A stretch of DNA of 64,000 bases from Variovorax boronicumulans (lineage in GTDB: Bacteria > Pseudomonadota > Gammaproteobacteria > Burkholderiales > Burkholderiaceae_C). Where the stretch lies: positions 124,001 to 188,000 of the forward strand of contig NZ_JAUSSG010000009.1 of the NCBI RefSeq assembly GCF_030812215.1, in the 5' to 3' direction. Below, piece by piece: positions 27,736 through 35,340 of the stretch. The notes under the pieces were generated by a model. That model was not told the DNA's origin, searched no databases, and was given only the letters and a program-made list of their open reading frames with translations. The first letter of the stretch is position 1. Every line of letters begins with the position of its first letter. Made by a program: the position numbers and the translations under genes.

Positions 27736-28326
27736 ATGGCTGACAGGATCCTGGTGTTCTATGGCTCGTACCGCTCGGACCGCATGGGCGTGCGGCTCGC
27801 CGACTTCATCGTGGCAGGCCTCCAGGCGCGAGGCGCAGATGCGGAGTTGATCGACGCCAAGGCCGTCGACCTGCCGATGCTCGACCGCATGTACAAGGAA
27901 TATCCGAAGGGCACGGCGCCCGCGGCCATGGAAACGCTGGCGCAGAAGATCCGCGCGGCGGACGCCTTCATCTTCGTGACCGGCGAATACAACTGGGGGC
28001 CGCAGCCCGGCCTGAAAAACCTGACGGACCACTTTCTGGAAGAGTGGTTCTGGCGGCCGGCCGCTGTCGCAAGTTATTCGGCGGGACGGTTCTCGGGCGT
28101 GCGCTCGGGGACGGTGTGGCACTCGATCCTGTCGGAGATGGGGATGGTGGTGGTGTCGAGCACGTTGGCGGTGGGGCCGATTTCGCAGACGCTGGATGCC
28201 AGCGGGAAGCCGACAGGCAGTGCGGGGGAATCGCTGGCGCGGGCCTTTCCCCGGTTTGCCGATGACCTGGCGTGGTGGACCGAGGCTGCGCGCGAGCAGC
28301 GGGCGCGAAAGGCGCCGCCCTACTGA
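27736..28326 (+). CDS. NADPH-dependent FMN reductase family protein
   Basis: 196 residues with AAGAGGAG before ATG 27736. Flavodoxin-like fold of the NADPH-dependent FMN/azo/quinone reductase group. The phosphate loop region is VFYGSYRSDRMGVRLADF. The family motif (P/T)GEYN follows in FIFVTGEYNWGPQPGLKNLTDH. The substrate may be a quinone, chromate or azo compound, and cannot be chosen from the sequence. The 3' end overlaps the convergent nucleoside deoxyribosyltransferase-like gene by 7 bases. Confidence 0.87.
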   Translation: MADRILVFYGSYRSDRMGVRLADFIVAGLQARGADAELIDAKAVDLPMLDRMYKEYPKGTAPAAMETLAQKIRAADAFIFVTGEYNWGPQPGLKNLTDHFLEEWFWRPAAVASYSAGRFSGVRSGTVWHSILSEMGMVVVSSTLAVGPISQTLDASGKPTGSAGESLARAFPRFADDLAWWTEAAREQRARKAPPY

Positions 28327-28862
28327 CGCAGAGCGGCCAGCACCAAGGCCATCTTCTGCAGCGCCGCCTCGGGCGTCGCCTCGATGTGGATCGAGCAAGC
28401 CAGCATGAGATTCAGCGGCTGGCCGAAGTCTTCGACCGCGATGCCGGTGCCGCTCTCGCGCAGCACACCGTTCGCGTCATGCGTGCATGACAGCGCGGCA
28501 CGCGCACGGTCCGCATAGCTGCCCTCGGGCACGCCATAGGCCACGACGGGAATGCCCAGCGCCACCGCAGCGCCGACCTCGAACACCGTGCCCGAATCCG
28601 GCTCCAGCCCTCGGAAGGACGAAAGGTTCGCCACCACGCCATCGGCGCCGCGAAGGCGCTGCATGTTGGCTTCGTAGATGCGCTTCTCCAGCGCGTCGGG
28701 TGAAGGTTCTTCTTCGCCGTCGGCGGGCAGCAATGCCGCCAGGCCCAAGGCATCGCACGCCACCTTGAGCCGCACGAAATGGTCCCTCGCGTCCGGACGG
28801 AAAACGTCCGGGCCCGCGAGGTAGATCCGGGGGCGCGCCGGGGTGTCGGAGGTTTGGTCCAT
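28320..28862 (-). CDS. Nucleoside 2-deoxyribosyltransferase-like protein
   Basis: 180 residues; ATG 28862 gives the usual start (RIYLAGPDVFRPDA soon after). Family pattern: the IYLAGP loop, then NMQRLRGADGVVANLSSFRGLEPDSGTVFEVGAAVALGIPVVAY. The latter contains the D-S-G-T-x-x-E segment with the nucleophilic Glu (residue near 105) of deoxyribosyltransferases. Such enzymes exchange bases on 2'-deoxyribonucleosides or act as nucleotide N-glycosidases. It is read opposite to its neighbours. Confidence 0.85.
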   Translation of the reverse strand: MDQTSDTPARPRIYLAGPDVFRPDARDHFVRLKVACDALGLAALLPADGEEEPSPDALEKRIYEANMQRLRGADGVVANLSSFRGLEPDSGTVFEVGAAVALGIPVVAYGVPEGSYADRARAALSCTHDANGVLRESGTGIAVEDFGQPLNLMLACSIHIEATPEAALQKMALVLAALRQ

Positions 28863-28931
28863 GGCAACAGCTTCGTCGATTTCCGGGCTCAGCTCAATAT
28901 GCGACGAAGCACTGCATCCCGGCACGGCGCA

Positions 28932-29399
28932 TCACTGCGGCGGCGGAGACGGCAGCGGACGCGACCACAGCCACGTCAGCACGACGGCCATGCACCCGAT
29001 GGCCAGCGCGGCCATCCACGCGCGATGGGCCGTGAACGACACGATGACGGCGCAGGCCGCCATGGTGATGGTCGCGCTCCACTTCGCTCGCCGGCTCACG
29101 GTGCGGCCGTTCTCCCAGTTACGCAGCAGCGGACCGAAGAGGCGGTGATTGCGCAGCCACGCGTGCAGCCGCGGCGAGCTGCGCGCGGCGGCCCATGCGG
29201 CCATCAGGATGAACACGGTGGTCGGCATGCCCGGCAGCACCACCCCGATGAGCCCGAGGACGAGGCACAGCACCGCGAAGCAGTGCAGCAGCACGCGTGC
29301 AAGCAGGGACAGGGGCTTGGGGCCAGGGTTCAACGCAACGTTCTCAAGAGGAATCGGACGGCGACGGCAGGCTGGAGTGGTGCCTTCGCCAGCAGCCAT
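28932..29399 (-). CDS. DUF454 (YbaN-like) inner-membrane protein
   Basis: 155 residues. The family core begins KPLSLLARVLLHCFAVLCLVLGLIGVVLPGMPTTVF, where the G-x-x-x-P-x-x-P-T-T motif after the first membrane segment is characteristic of YbaN/DUF454. It continues with SSPRLHAWLRNHRLFGPLLRNWENGRTVSRRAK. Two further membrane segments lie near the C-terminus. Function unknown. The first 20 residues look less conserved, so a start a few codons later is possible. Confidence 0.83.
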   Translation of the reverse strand: MAAGEGTTPACRRRPIPLENVALNPGPKPLSLLARVLLHCFAVLCLVLGLIGVVLPGMPTTVFILMAAWAAARSSPRLHAWLRNHRLFGPLLRNWENGRTVSRRAKWSATITMAACAVIVSFTAHRAWMAALAIGCMAVVLTWLWSRPLPSPPPQ

Positions 29400-29582
29400 T
29401 CTTCACCAGCTTTGGGCCGACGCGCCAGCGAACCGGTATCGCGAGGACTCACCGACAGCGGTGAGCCGAAGGGTCTTGTCGGCTGACCGGCTGCTGCCGA
29501 AGATGGCAATGTCCCCCGGTCCCGAAGGGGCGGTACAGTCTCACCCGGTATCGAAAGCAGTTCTAAAAAAGGGAGTGTCACC

Positions 29583-30002
29583 ATGATTTTTCAGTTCATC
29601 TTTCCGCGCAAGACGTTGGCCCTGTGCCTGGGCTCGTTCTTGACGGCCGCCTCGTCGGTCCATGCCGTCGAAGCGACACACCGGCAGTCGAGCGAGCAGA
29701 GTGCGCTCGTTGAAACACTGCCCGCACCAGCGCCTGCAGAAAGAGTCATCGTCGAGGGACCGGGGCCCTACGGTGTCGATGCGCAAGGCGTCAAGCGCCA
29801 CCTGGCCGCAAGCCTGAAAACCGACGCGGGCCTTTTCCCACGCAGCGAGGTGCGCACCTTCTTCGATGGCGATGTGAAGATGAACTATCAGGTCGCACGC
29901 CCCGCGATCGATCGTCCCTTCGGCAACGAGCAGGCCATCGTCGAGGTGATCCCGATGACGAACGCTGTCCACCGTGCGGTCCGCGCGGTTTTCGCGAACT
30001 GA
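29583..30002 (+). CDS. Exported protein of unknown function
   Basis: 139 residues; ATG 29583 with GGGAGTG upstream. Signal peptide about residues 1-28 (cleavage after VHA). The mature part has a short Ala/Pro-rich linker and a compact C-terminal region, VEGPGPYGVDAQGVKRHL...SEVRTFFDGDVKMNYQV. No recognised domain. It sits alone between DUF454 (divergent, 183-base gap with no visible gene) and the SDR gene. Codon usage is slightly less GC-biased than its neighbours. Confidence 0.65.
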   Translation: MIFQFIFPRKTLALCLGSFLTAASSVHAVEATHRQSSEQSALVETLPAPAPAERVIVEGPGPYGVDAQGVKRHLAASLKTDAGLFPRSEVRTFFDGDVKMNYQVARPAIDRPFGNEQAIVEVIPMTNAVHRAVRAVFAN

Positions 30003-30162
30003 CGTCCGGGCACAAGCGGCATCCCGTTCGCTGCTTTTCGCAGAATCAGGCAAGAACCCCGTTCAATCCGGATACCGCTCCATCCCTCATCCGCACGAAA
30101 CTTCTTCCCATGCCCGGCGCACCCCCTGCGCCACGGTTCACCACCAGCACGAGGAGTTTTGT

Positions 30163-30912
30163 ATGAGCGCAATCCAGGAAAAAGTCGTCCTCATCACCGG
30201 TGCGAGCGGTGGCATCGGCGAGGCCACCGCGCGGCTGCTGGCGCGGCGCGGGGCCAGCGTGGTGCTCGGTGCGCGACGCACCGACAAACTCGAAGCCCTC
30301 GCCGCCGAGATCAATGCCACGGGCGGCTCGGCGAGCTTCCAACACCTCGATGTGACGCACCGGCCCAGCGTGGAGGCCTTCGCCGAGTTCGCCTTCGACA
30401 CGCACGGCCAGATCGACGTGCTGGTCAACGCGGCGGGCGTCATGCCGATGTCGCCGCTGTGGAACCGCAAGATCGAAGAGTGGGAACTCATGATCGACGT
30501 GAACCTGCGCGGCGTGCTGCTCGGCGTGGCCGCCGTGCTGCCGACGATGCAGCTGCAGGGCTGGGGCCACATCGTCAACGTGACTCCAATGGCCGCACAG
30601 GGCGTGACGCCCGAGGCGGCCGTGTACCACGGCACGCAGTACGCGGTGAACGCGATCTCCGAAGGGCTCCGGCAAGAGCACGAGGGTCGCCTGCATGTCA
30701 CGGTGGTGAGCCCCGACGTGACCGGCTTCAGCGACCCGCTGGCCGAGCGCCTCGCGGCGAGCTACAGCTTCGAGCGCATGCGTACCCGACGACGCCTTGC
30801 AACGCCAGCCGAGAGCGTCGCGCGATCGGTTGCCGGTGCCATCGAGGGATACGGCATCACGATGCCGGTGCGGCCGGGTACCGTGTCAAGGACGATCGAG
30901 CACGCGTGGTGA
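30163..30912 (+). CDS. SDR family protein with degenerate active site
   Basis: 249 residues; ATG 30163 with GAGGAG upstream. The cofactor site is intact: TGASGGIG (residues 12-19), an AR-R pair at 38-39 suggesting NADP, NAAG (89-92) and Asn114. The catalytic residues are not. The Ser position (in N-V-T-P142) is Pro, and the Y-x-x-x-K motif reads Y155-H-G-T-Q159. The changed codons are CCA and CAG, single-base steps from Ser TCA and Lys AAG. It may be a non-catalytic or altered oxidoreductase. The frame is full length with no frameshift, so it is not an obvious pseudogene. Confidence 0.85.
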   Translation: MSAIQEKVVLITGASGGIGEATARLLARRGASVVLGARRTDKLEALAAEINATGGSASFQHLDVTHRPSVEAFAEFAFDTHGQIDVLVNAAGVMPMSPLWNRKIEEWELMIDVNLRGVLLGVAAVLPTMQLQGWGHIVNVTPMAAQGVTPEAAVYHGTQYAVNAISEGLRQEHEGRLHVTVVSPDVTGFSDPLAERLAASYSFERMRTRRRLATPAESVARSVAGAIEGYGITMPVRPGTVSRTIEHAW

Positions 30913-30952
30913 TCGGCGAGCTCGACGAACCTGGCGGACGGCGGCGGCCGCG

Positions 30953-31396
30953 TCAGTAGGTCTTGTACGGCAGGAACTTGCCCGACAGCACCACGTTGAC
31001 GCGGTCGCCCTTCGGATCGGGCTGGCGCTGGATGTCCATGCTGAAGTCGATCGCGCTCATGATGCCGTCGCCGAACTCCTCGTGGATCAGCTCCTTGATG
31101 GTGGTGCCGTACACGCTCACGATCTCGTACCAGCGGTAGATGAGCGGATCGGTCGGCACAGGCGTGGGCAGCGATCCTTTGTAGGGCACGACCTTGAGCC
31201 ACTTCTGCTCCTCGGGCGTGAGGCCGAAGATCTTGCCGACCACCTTGGCCTGCTTGTCGTCGAGCGTCATCTGGCCGAGGCACGCGGCGGTGGTCCACTC
31301 TTTCGACTGGCCCACCTTCCTGGCCACGTCGGCCCACTGGATGCCCTTGGACACCTTCACGGTGATGATCTTCTCGGTGACGTCGTTGCGATTCAT
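30953..31396 (-). CDS. cynS: Cyanase (cyanate hydratase)
   Basis: 147 residues. It converts cyanate and bicarbonate to ammonia and CO2 (via carbamate). The three catalytic residues known from the E. coli enzyme (Arg96, Glu99, Ser122) map to Arg88, Glu91 and Ser114 in IYRWYEIVSVYG and GDGIMSAIDF. ATG 31396 gives the usual N-terminus (NRNDVTEKI). It is the last gene of the leftward transporter operon, 41 bases after the ABC ATPase. No cynT (carbonic anhydrase) gene is in the window. Confidence 0.96.
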   Translation of the reverse strand: MNRNDVTEKIITVKVSKGIQWADVARKVGQSKEWTTAACLGQMTLDDKQAKVVGKIFGLTPEEQKWLKVVPYKGSLPTPVPTDPLIYRWYEIVSVYGTTIKELIHEEFGDGIMSAIDFSMDIQRQPDPKGDRVNVVLSGKFLPYKTY

Positions 31397-31437
31397 GCGG
31401 GTTTGCTCCTGATTGAAATTGAGAGTGCGTGATGGGG

Positions 31438-32265
31438 TCACGACGCCTTGGCGCGCGTGACGAGGAAATCGACGATGTGGTTGCGCAGCGCGTAGTAGCC
31501 GTCCAGGTGGTGCAGCGAGGCGCGGGTGCGCTCGCGCGGCAGCGGGTTGACCACAGTCTCGACGATGTTGCCGGCGCGGTAGCCGCCGCCGGGCTGGTCG
31601 GTGCCGTTGGTCATCAGCAGGATGCGGTCGGCCAGCAGGATGGCCTCGTCCACGTCGTGCGTGATCATGAAGACCGTCTGCTGCGTCTGGCGCACGATGG
31701 TCATCAGCTCGTCCTGGATGGTGCCGCGCGTGAGCGCATCCAGCGCACCGAAGGGCTCGTCGAGCAGCAGCATCTTGGGCTGGATGGCAAAGGCGCGCGC
31801 AATGCCCACGCGCTGCTTCATGCCGCCCGAGAGCTGCGAGGGCTTCTTGTCGATGGCCGCCTGCAGGCCCACCATGTCCACGAAGCGCTCGACCTGCTTG
31901 TCCACGTGCCCGGCCGACCAGTCGGGCCAGCGCGAGGACACGGCGAAGGCGATGTTCCTGCGCACGGTGAGCCAGGGCATGAGCGCGTGGCTCTGGAAGA
32001 CCACGCCGCGCTCCAGGCTCGGGCCGGCGACCTCGCGGCCGTCCATGAACACATGGCCCGCGCTCGCCTGGTCCAGGCCCGCCAGCACGTTGAGGATGGT
32101 CGTCTTGCCGCAGCCCGAGTGGCCGATGATGCAGACGAACTCGCCGCGGTCGAGCGTGAAGGACACGTCGGCGAACACGGGCCGCGCGGGAACAAAGGCC
32201 TTGGCCAGGCCCTCGATGCGCAGGAAGCCGCCGGTGGCGGGCGGGGGCGTGGAAGCAGGAGTCAT
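31438..32265 (-). CDS. ABC transporter ATPase, nitrate/cyanate type
   Basis: 275 residues from ATG 32265. Walker A GHSGCGKTTIL, signature LSGGMKQRVGIARA, Walker B MLLLDEPFGALD and switch His in ITHDVDEAILLADRI are all intact. The LSGGM-Q form and C-terminal segment match the NrtD/CynD/SsuB/TauB group. It should power uptake of the anion bound by the downstream-encoded CmpA/NrtA-like protein at 33167-34522. Gene order is binding protein, permease, ATPase, cyanase. Confidence 0.92.
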   Translation of the reverse strand: MTPASTPPPATGGFLRIEGLAKAFVPARPVFADVSFTLDRGEFVCIIGHSGCGKTTILNVLAGLDQASAGHVFMDGREVAGPSLERGVVFQSHALMPWLTVRRNIAFAVSSRWPDWSAGHVDKQVERFVDMVGLQAAIDKKPSQLSGGMKQRVGIARAFAIQPKMLLLDEPFGALDALTRGTIQDELMTIVRQTQQTVFMITHDVDEAILLADRILLMTNGTDQPGGGYRAGNIVETVVNPLPRERTRASLHHLDGYYALRNHIVDFLVTRAKAS

Positions 32266-32290
32266 GAGAGGAGCGCCTTGTGCCAATCGA

Positions 32291-33163
32291 TCACTCCACA
32301 TAGGTCACCTTCCGCTGCAGGCCGGCAAAGGCCTGGTCGAGCAGCATGCCCACGACGCCGATCACCAGGATCGCGAAGATCACGTTGGTAAGCGAGAGGT
32401 TGTTCCACTCGTTCCACACGAAGTAGCCGATGCCGGTGCCGCCCACGAGCATCTCGGCCGCGACGATGACGAGCCAGGCGATGCTCATGCTGATGCGCAT
32501 GCCCGTGAGGATGGTGGGCGCGGCCGCCGGCAGGATGACGCGGAACGCGCGGCGCAGCGGCTTCACTTCGAGCGTGCTCGCCACGTTGAGCCATTCGCGC
32601 TTGACCGAGGCCACGCCGAAGGCGGTGTTCAGCAGCATCGGCCACACCGAGCAGATGAAGATCACGAAGATGCCGCTGACCGACGAGTCCTTGATGGTGT
32701 AGAGCGCCAGTGGCATCCACGCGAGCGGCGAAATCGGCTTGAGCACCTGGATGAACGGATCGAAGGCCTTGTGCAGCAGTGGCGACATGCCGATGACGAA
32801 ACCCATCGGCACCGCCACCACGCAGGCCAGCAGAAAGCCCAGCCCCACGCGGACCAGCGAATAGGCCAGCTGGATCGCAATGCCCTTGTCGTTCGGCCCG
32901 TTGTCGTAGAACGGGTTCGACAGGTGCTTCCACGCGGTGGCGCCCATCTCGGCCGGCGTGGGAAAGCCCGAGCTCTTGACCTGGCCCTGGGTCGGGTCCT
33001 TGCCGAGCATCTTCTGGTACTCGATCTGCTCGGCAGTCATGCCGGCCGTGGCGTCGACGTTGGCCGCCGGCAGGGTGGCGAGCTGCCACACGCCGATGAG
33101 CAACAGGAACATCAGCAACGACACCAGGGCCGCCTTCATCGACAGCGTTTGCTTCTTGCGCAT
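32291..33163 (-). CDS. ABC transporter permease, nitrate/cyanate type
   Basis: 290 residues. N-terminal membrane segment ALVSLLMFLLLIGVW, then a periplasmic insertion of about 60 residues rich in Gly/Gln/Pro (residues 35-92). The core of BPD_transp_1 type follows with four or five more segments. The ATPase-coupling EAA-like loop is FRVILPAAAPTILTGMRISMS. The ATG lies 3 bases after the stop of the binding-protein gene, so translation is coupled. Confidence 0.9.
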   Translation of the reverse strand: MRKKQTLSMKAALVSLLMFLLLIGVWQLATLPAANVDATAGMTAEQIEYQKMLGKDPTQGQVKSSGFPTPAEMGATAWKHLSNPFYDNGPNDKGIAIQLAYSLVRVGLGFLLACVVAVPMGFVIGMSPLLHKAFDPFIQVLKPISPLAWMPLALYTIKDSSVSGIFVIFICSVWPMLLNTAFGVASVKREWLNVASTLEVKPLRRAFRVILPAAAPTILTGMRISMSIAWLVIVAAEMLVGGTGIGYFVWNEWNNLSLTNVIFAILVIGVVGMLLDQAFAGLQRKVTYVE

Positions 33164-33166
33164 GGC

Positions 33167-34522
33167 TCAGGCCATCTTGCTGATGGCGAAGCTCTTGACG
33201 TAGTCGTCGGGCTTCGCGGGGTCGAACACCTTGCCCATGATGGTGAACTTGGGGTACGCGCCATCGGGCGTGCCCTGGCCGAGTTCCTTCATGCGCTTCT
33301 TCGCGTCGGTCAGCAGGAACACCTTCTCGGCGATCTGCTTGTAGTTGACGTCGCCCTTCACGTAGCCCCAGCGCTTCATCTGCGTGAGCATCCACACCGC
33401 CATCGACTGCCAGGGAATGGGGTCGAAGTCGGCGCGGTCGGGCACGGTGCGGATGTTGCCCAGGCCGTCGGCGAACTTGCCGGTGAGCACCTGGGTGAGC
33501 ACGGTCTCGGGCTGGTTCAGATACTGCGCCGGCGCGATCACCTTGGCGATGAGCTCGCGGTTCTTCGGCTCGCGTGCCATGGCCGATGCGGTGAGCACCG
33601 CGCGCACGAGCGCGGCGAAGGTGTTGGGGTTCTTCTCGATGAACTCGGTCGAGGTGCCGAAAGCGCAGCAGGGGTGGCCGTTCCACAGGTCCCGCGTCAG
33701 CAGGTGCAGGAAGCCGATTTCCTCAAACACCGCGCGCTGATTGAAGGGGTCGGGGCCGAGGTAGCCGTCGATGTTGCCCGCGCGCAGGTTGGCCACCATC
33801 TCGGGCGGCGGCACCACGCGGATCTGGATGTCGGTGTCGGGGTTCAGGCCCGCCTCGGCCACGTAGTAGCGCAGCAGGAAGTTGTGCATGCTGTACTCGA
33901 AGGGCACGGCGAACTTCATGCCCTTCCACATCTTGGGGTCGCGCTTGTCCTTGTGCTTGTTGGCCAGCGTGATGGCCTGGCCGTTGGTGTTCTGGATGGT
34001 CGCGACGTTCATCGCCACCTGGTTGGAGCCCGCGCCCATCGAAATGGCCAGCGGCATCGGCGACAGGAAGTGCGTGGCGTCGTATTCCTTGTTGAGCATC
34101 TTGTCGCGGATGAGCGCCCAGCCTGCGGTCTTCACCACATCGACGTTGAGCCCCTGCTTTTGATAGAAGCCCAGCGGGTGCGCCATGATCAGCGGCGTGG
34201 CGCAGGTGATGGGGATGAAGCCGATCTTGAGGTTGGTCTTCTCGAGCGGCGCCTTGTCCTGCGCCATGGCCTGCAGCGCGCCCAGCGGCAGCACCGAGGC
34301 GATGGCGGCGCGCGCGGTGTTGGCGCCCACGGCGCGCAGGAAGTTTCGGCGCACGCTGTCCACCGGGAACAGCGCCTTCATCAGGCTGGCTTCGAGCTTG
34401 TCGTCGGGACTGACGTCGATCTCGGCACCGCGGCCGTGGTTGCGGCCGCAGGCGCAGCGCATGTTCAGTGGCCGGTCGGCGTCGTAGAGATCGCAGGCGG
34501 TCGAATCGGATGGGCTGGACAT
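33167..34522 (-). CDS. CmpA/NrtA-family ABC substrate-binding protein with Cys leader
   Basis: 451 residues from ATG 34522, which has GAGGTG 7 bases upstream. The alternative ATG at 34381 has no ribosome site. The first 47 residues contain Cys10, Cys23 and Cys25 (N-M-R-C-A-C-G-R-N-H). A twin-arginine signal then follows (S-V-R-R-N-F-L-R at 56-63), with a hydrophobic stretch ending near AQA/AMA. The mature part is an NrtA/CmpA-type binding fold (KIGFIPITCATPLIMAHPLGFYQKQGL...HFLSPMPLAISMG). It is probably exported folded to the periplasm. Cyanate or a similar anion is inferred as ligand from the linked cyanase. Confidence 0.9.
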   Translation of the reverse strand: MSSPSDSTACDLYDADRPLNMRCACGRNHGRGAEIDVSPDDKLEASLMKALFPVDSVRRNFLRAVGANTARAAIASVLPLGALQAMAQDKAPLEKTNLKIGFIPITCATPLIMAHPLGFYQKQGLNVDVVKTAGWALIRDKMLNKEYDATHFLSPMPLAISMGAGSNQVAMNVATIQNTNGQAITLANKHKDKRDPKMWKGMKFAVPFEYSMHNFLLRYYVAEAGLNPDTDIQIRVVPPPEMVANLRAGNIDGYLGPDPFNQRAVFEEIGFLHLLTRDLWNGHPCCAFGTSTEFIEKNPNTFAALVRAVLTASAMAREPKNRELIAKVIAPAQYLNQPETVLTQVLTGKFADGLGNIRTVPDRADFDPIPWQSMAVWMLTQMKRWGYVKGDVNYKQIAEKVFLLTDAKKRMKELGQGTPDGAYPKFTIMGKVFDPAKPDDYVKSFAISKMA

Positions 34523-34626
34523 GGCGATGCACCTCGGTGAAAAGATGCTTGCCACGATGCAAGGCTCGGGCCGGATGCGAGGCCAAAAGGCCTCCAGCGC
34601 TCAGATCGTGCCGCGCTTGTCGAGGG

Positions 34627-34648
34627 CTTGTAGGGCTGGCACTACAAG
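34627..34648. promoter_or_regulatory. Inverted repeat upstream of the cyanate operon
   Basis: CTTGTAG-N8-CTACAAG, a perfect 7-bp inverted repeat in the 148-base gap between the response regulator gene and the binding-protein gene. It is about 105 bases upstream of the operon start codon. Position and symmetry fit a dimeric NarL-type regulator site. Binding is inferred, not shown. Confidence 0.45.
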
Positions 34649-34670
34649 ACGGCCGCTGCTGGCTCCCATT

Positions 34671-35339
34671 TCAGGCTGCGGGCGCCGCCTTTCCGTGGCG
34701 TTCGGCATACAGCGCGAGCTCCACGTCGTTCTTGGTGCCGGTCTTTTCGAGAATGCGCGCGCGGTACGTGCTGACGGTGTTGGGTGCGAGGCCAAGCTGT
34801 GCACCGATTTCGCTCACGCTGTGCCCCGCGCTGAGGAGGCGGTAGACCTGGTGCTCGCGGTGCGAGAGCTGCTCGGCGCCCTGCCCGGCGCTGCGGCCCA
34901 CCGCGGCGGCCAGCGCCTCGGCCGTGGCCGCCGAGACGTACAGCCCGCCGGCCGCCACCTTGCGCACGGCGCTCACCATGTCGTCGGAATCGGCGCTCTT
35001 GTTCAGGTAACCGGAGGCGCCGAGCTTGATGCAGCGCACCGCGTACTGCTTCTCGGGGTAGGTGCTGAGCATCAGCACCGGAAGCGTCGGCCAGTCCTTG
35101 CACAGCGCCTGCAGCACGTCGAGGCCGTCGCGGCCGGGCAGTGCAATGTCGAGCAGCACCACGTCCAGGCCCTCGGGGCCGCCCAGTTCCTGCACGGCGG
35201 CGATCACCTCTGGGCCGGTCTGCGCCTCGGCGCGCACGGTCATCGAGGGCAGGCCGTTGGAGAGGTCGCCCAGCATCTGCTTCAAGCCCTCGCGCACGAT
35301 GCGGTGGTCGTCGCCGATGAGCACGCGGATGTCGTTCAT
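34671..35339 (-). CDS. NarL/FixJ-type response regulator
   Basis: 222 residues. Receiver domain 1-125: acidic pair Asp10-Asp11, phospho-acceptor Asp64 in VLLDIALPG, Thr/Ser at LST and Lys114. C-terminal LuxR-type helix-turn-helix (about 150-210): LSHREHQVYRLLSAGHSVSEI, then LGLAPNTVSTYRARILEKTG. The ATG lies one base after the stop of the kinase gene. It is presumably phosphorylated by that kinase and acts on the adjacent transporter operon. Confidence 0.92.
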   Translation of the reverse strand: MNDIRVLIGDDHRIVREGLKQMLGDLSNGLPSMTVRAEAQTGPEVIAAVQELGGPEGLDVVLLDIALPGRDGLDVLQALCKDWPTLPVLMLSTYPEKQYAVRCIKLGASGYLNKSADSDDMVSAVRKVAAGGLYVSAATAEALAAAVGRSAGQGAEQLSHREHQVYRLLSAGHSVSEIGAQLGLAPNTVSTYRARILEKTGTKNDVELALYAERHGKAAPAA

Positions 35340-35340
35340 T

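Noticed and set aside
30163..30912. Calling the degenerate SDR a pseudogene
   Set aside because: The frame is full length with a good ribosome site and normal codon use; only two catalytic positions differ, so altered function is equally likely.
31601..34540. A 979-codon + strand frame across the cyanate transporter genes
   Set aside because: His/Arg/Val-rich shadow of three clear minus-strand genes with intact motifs; it has no ribosome site or recognisable fold.
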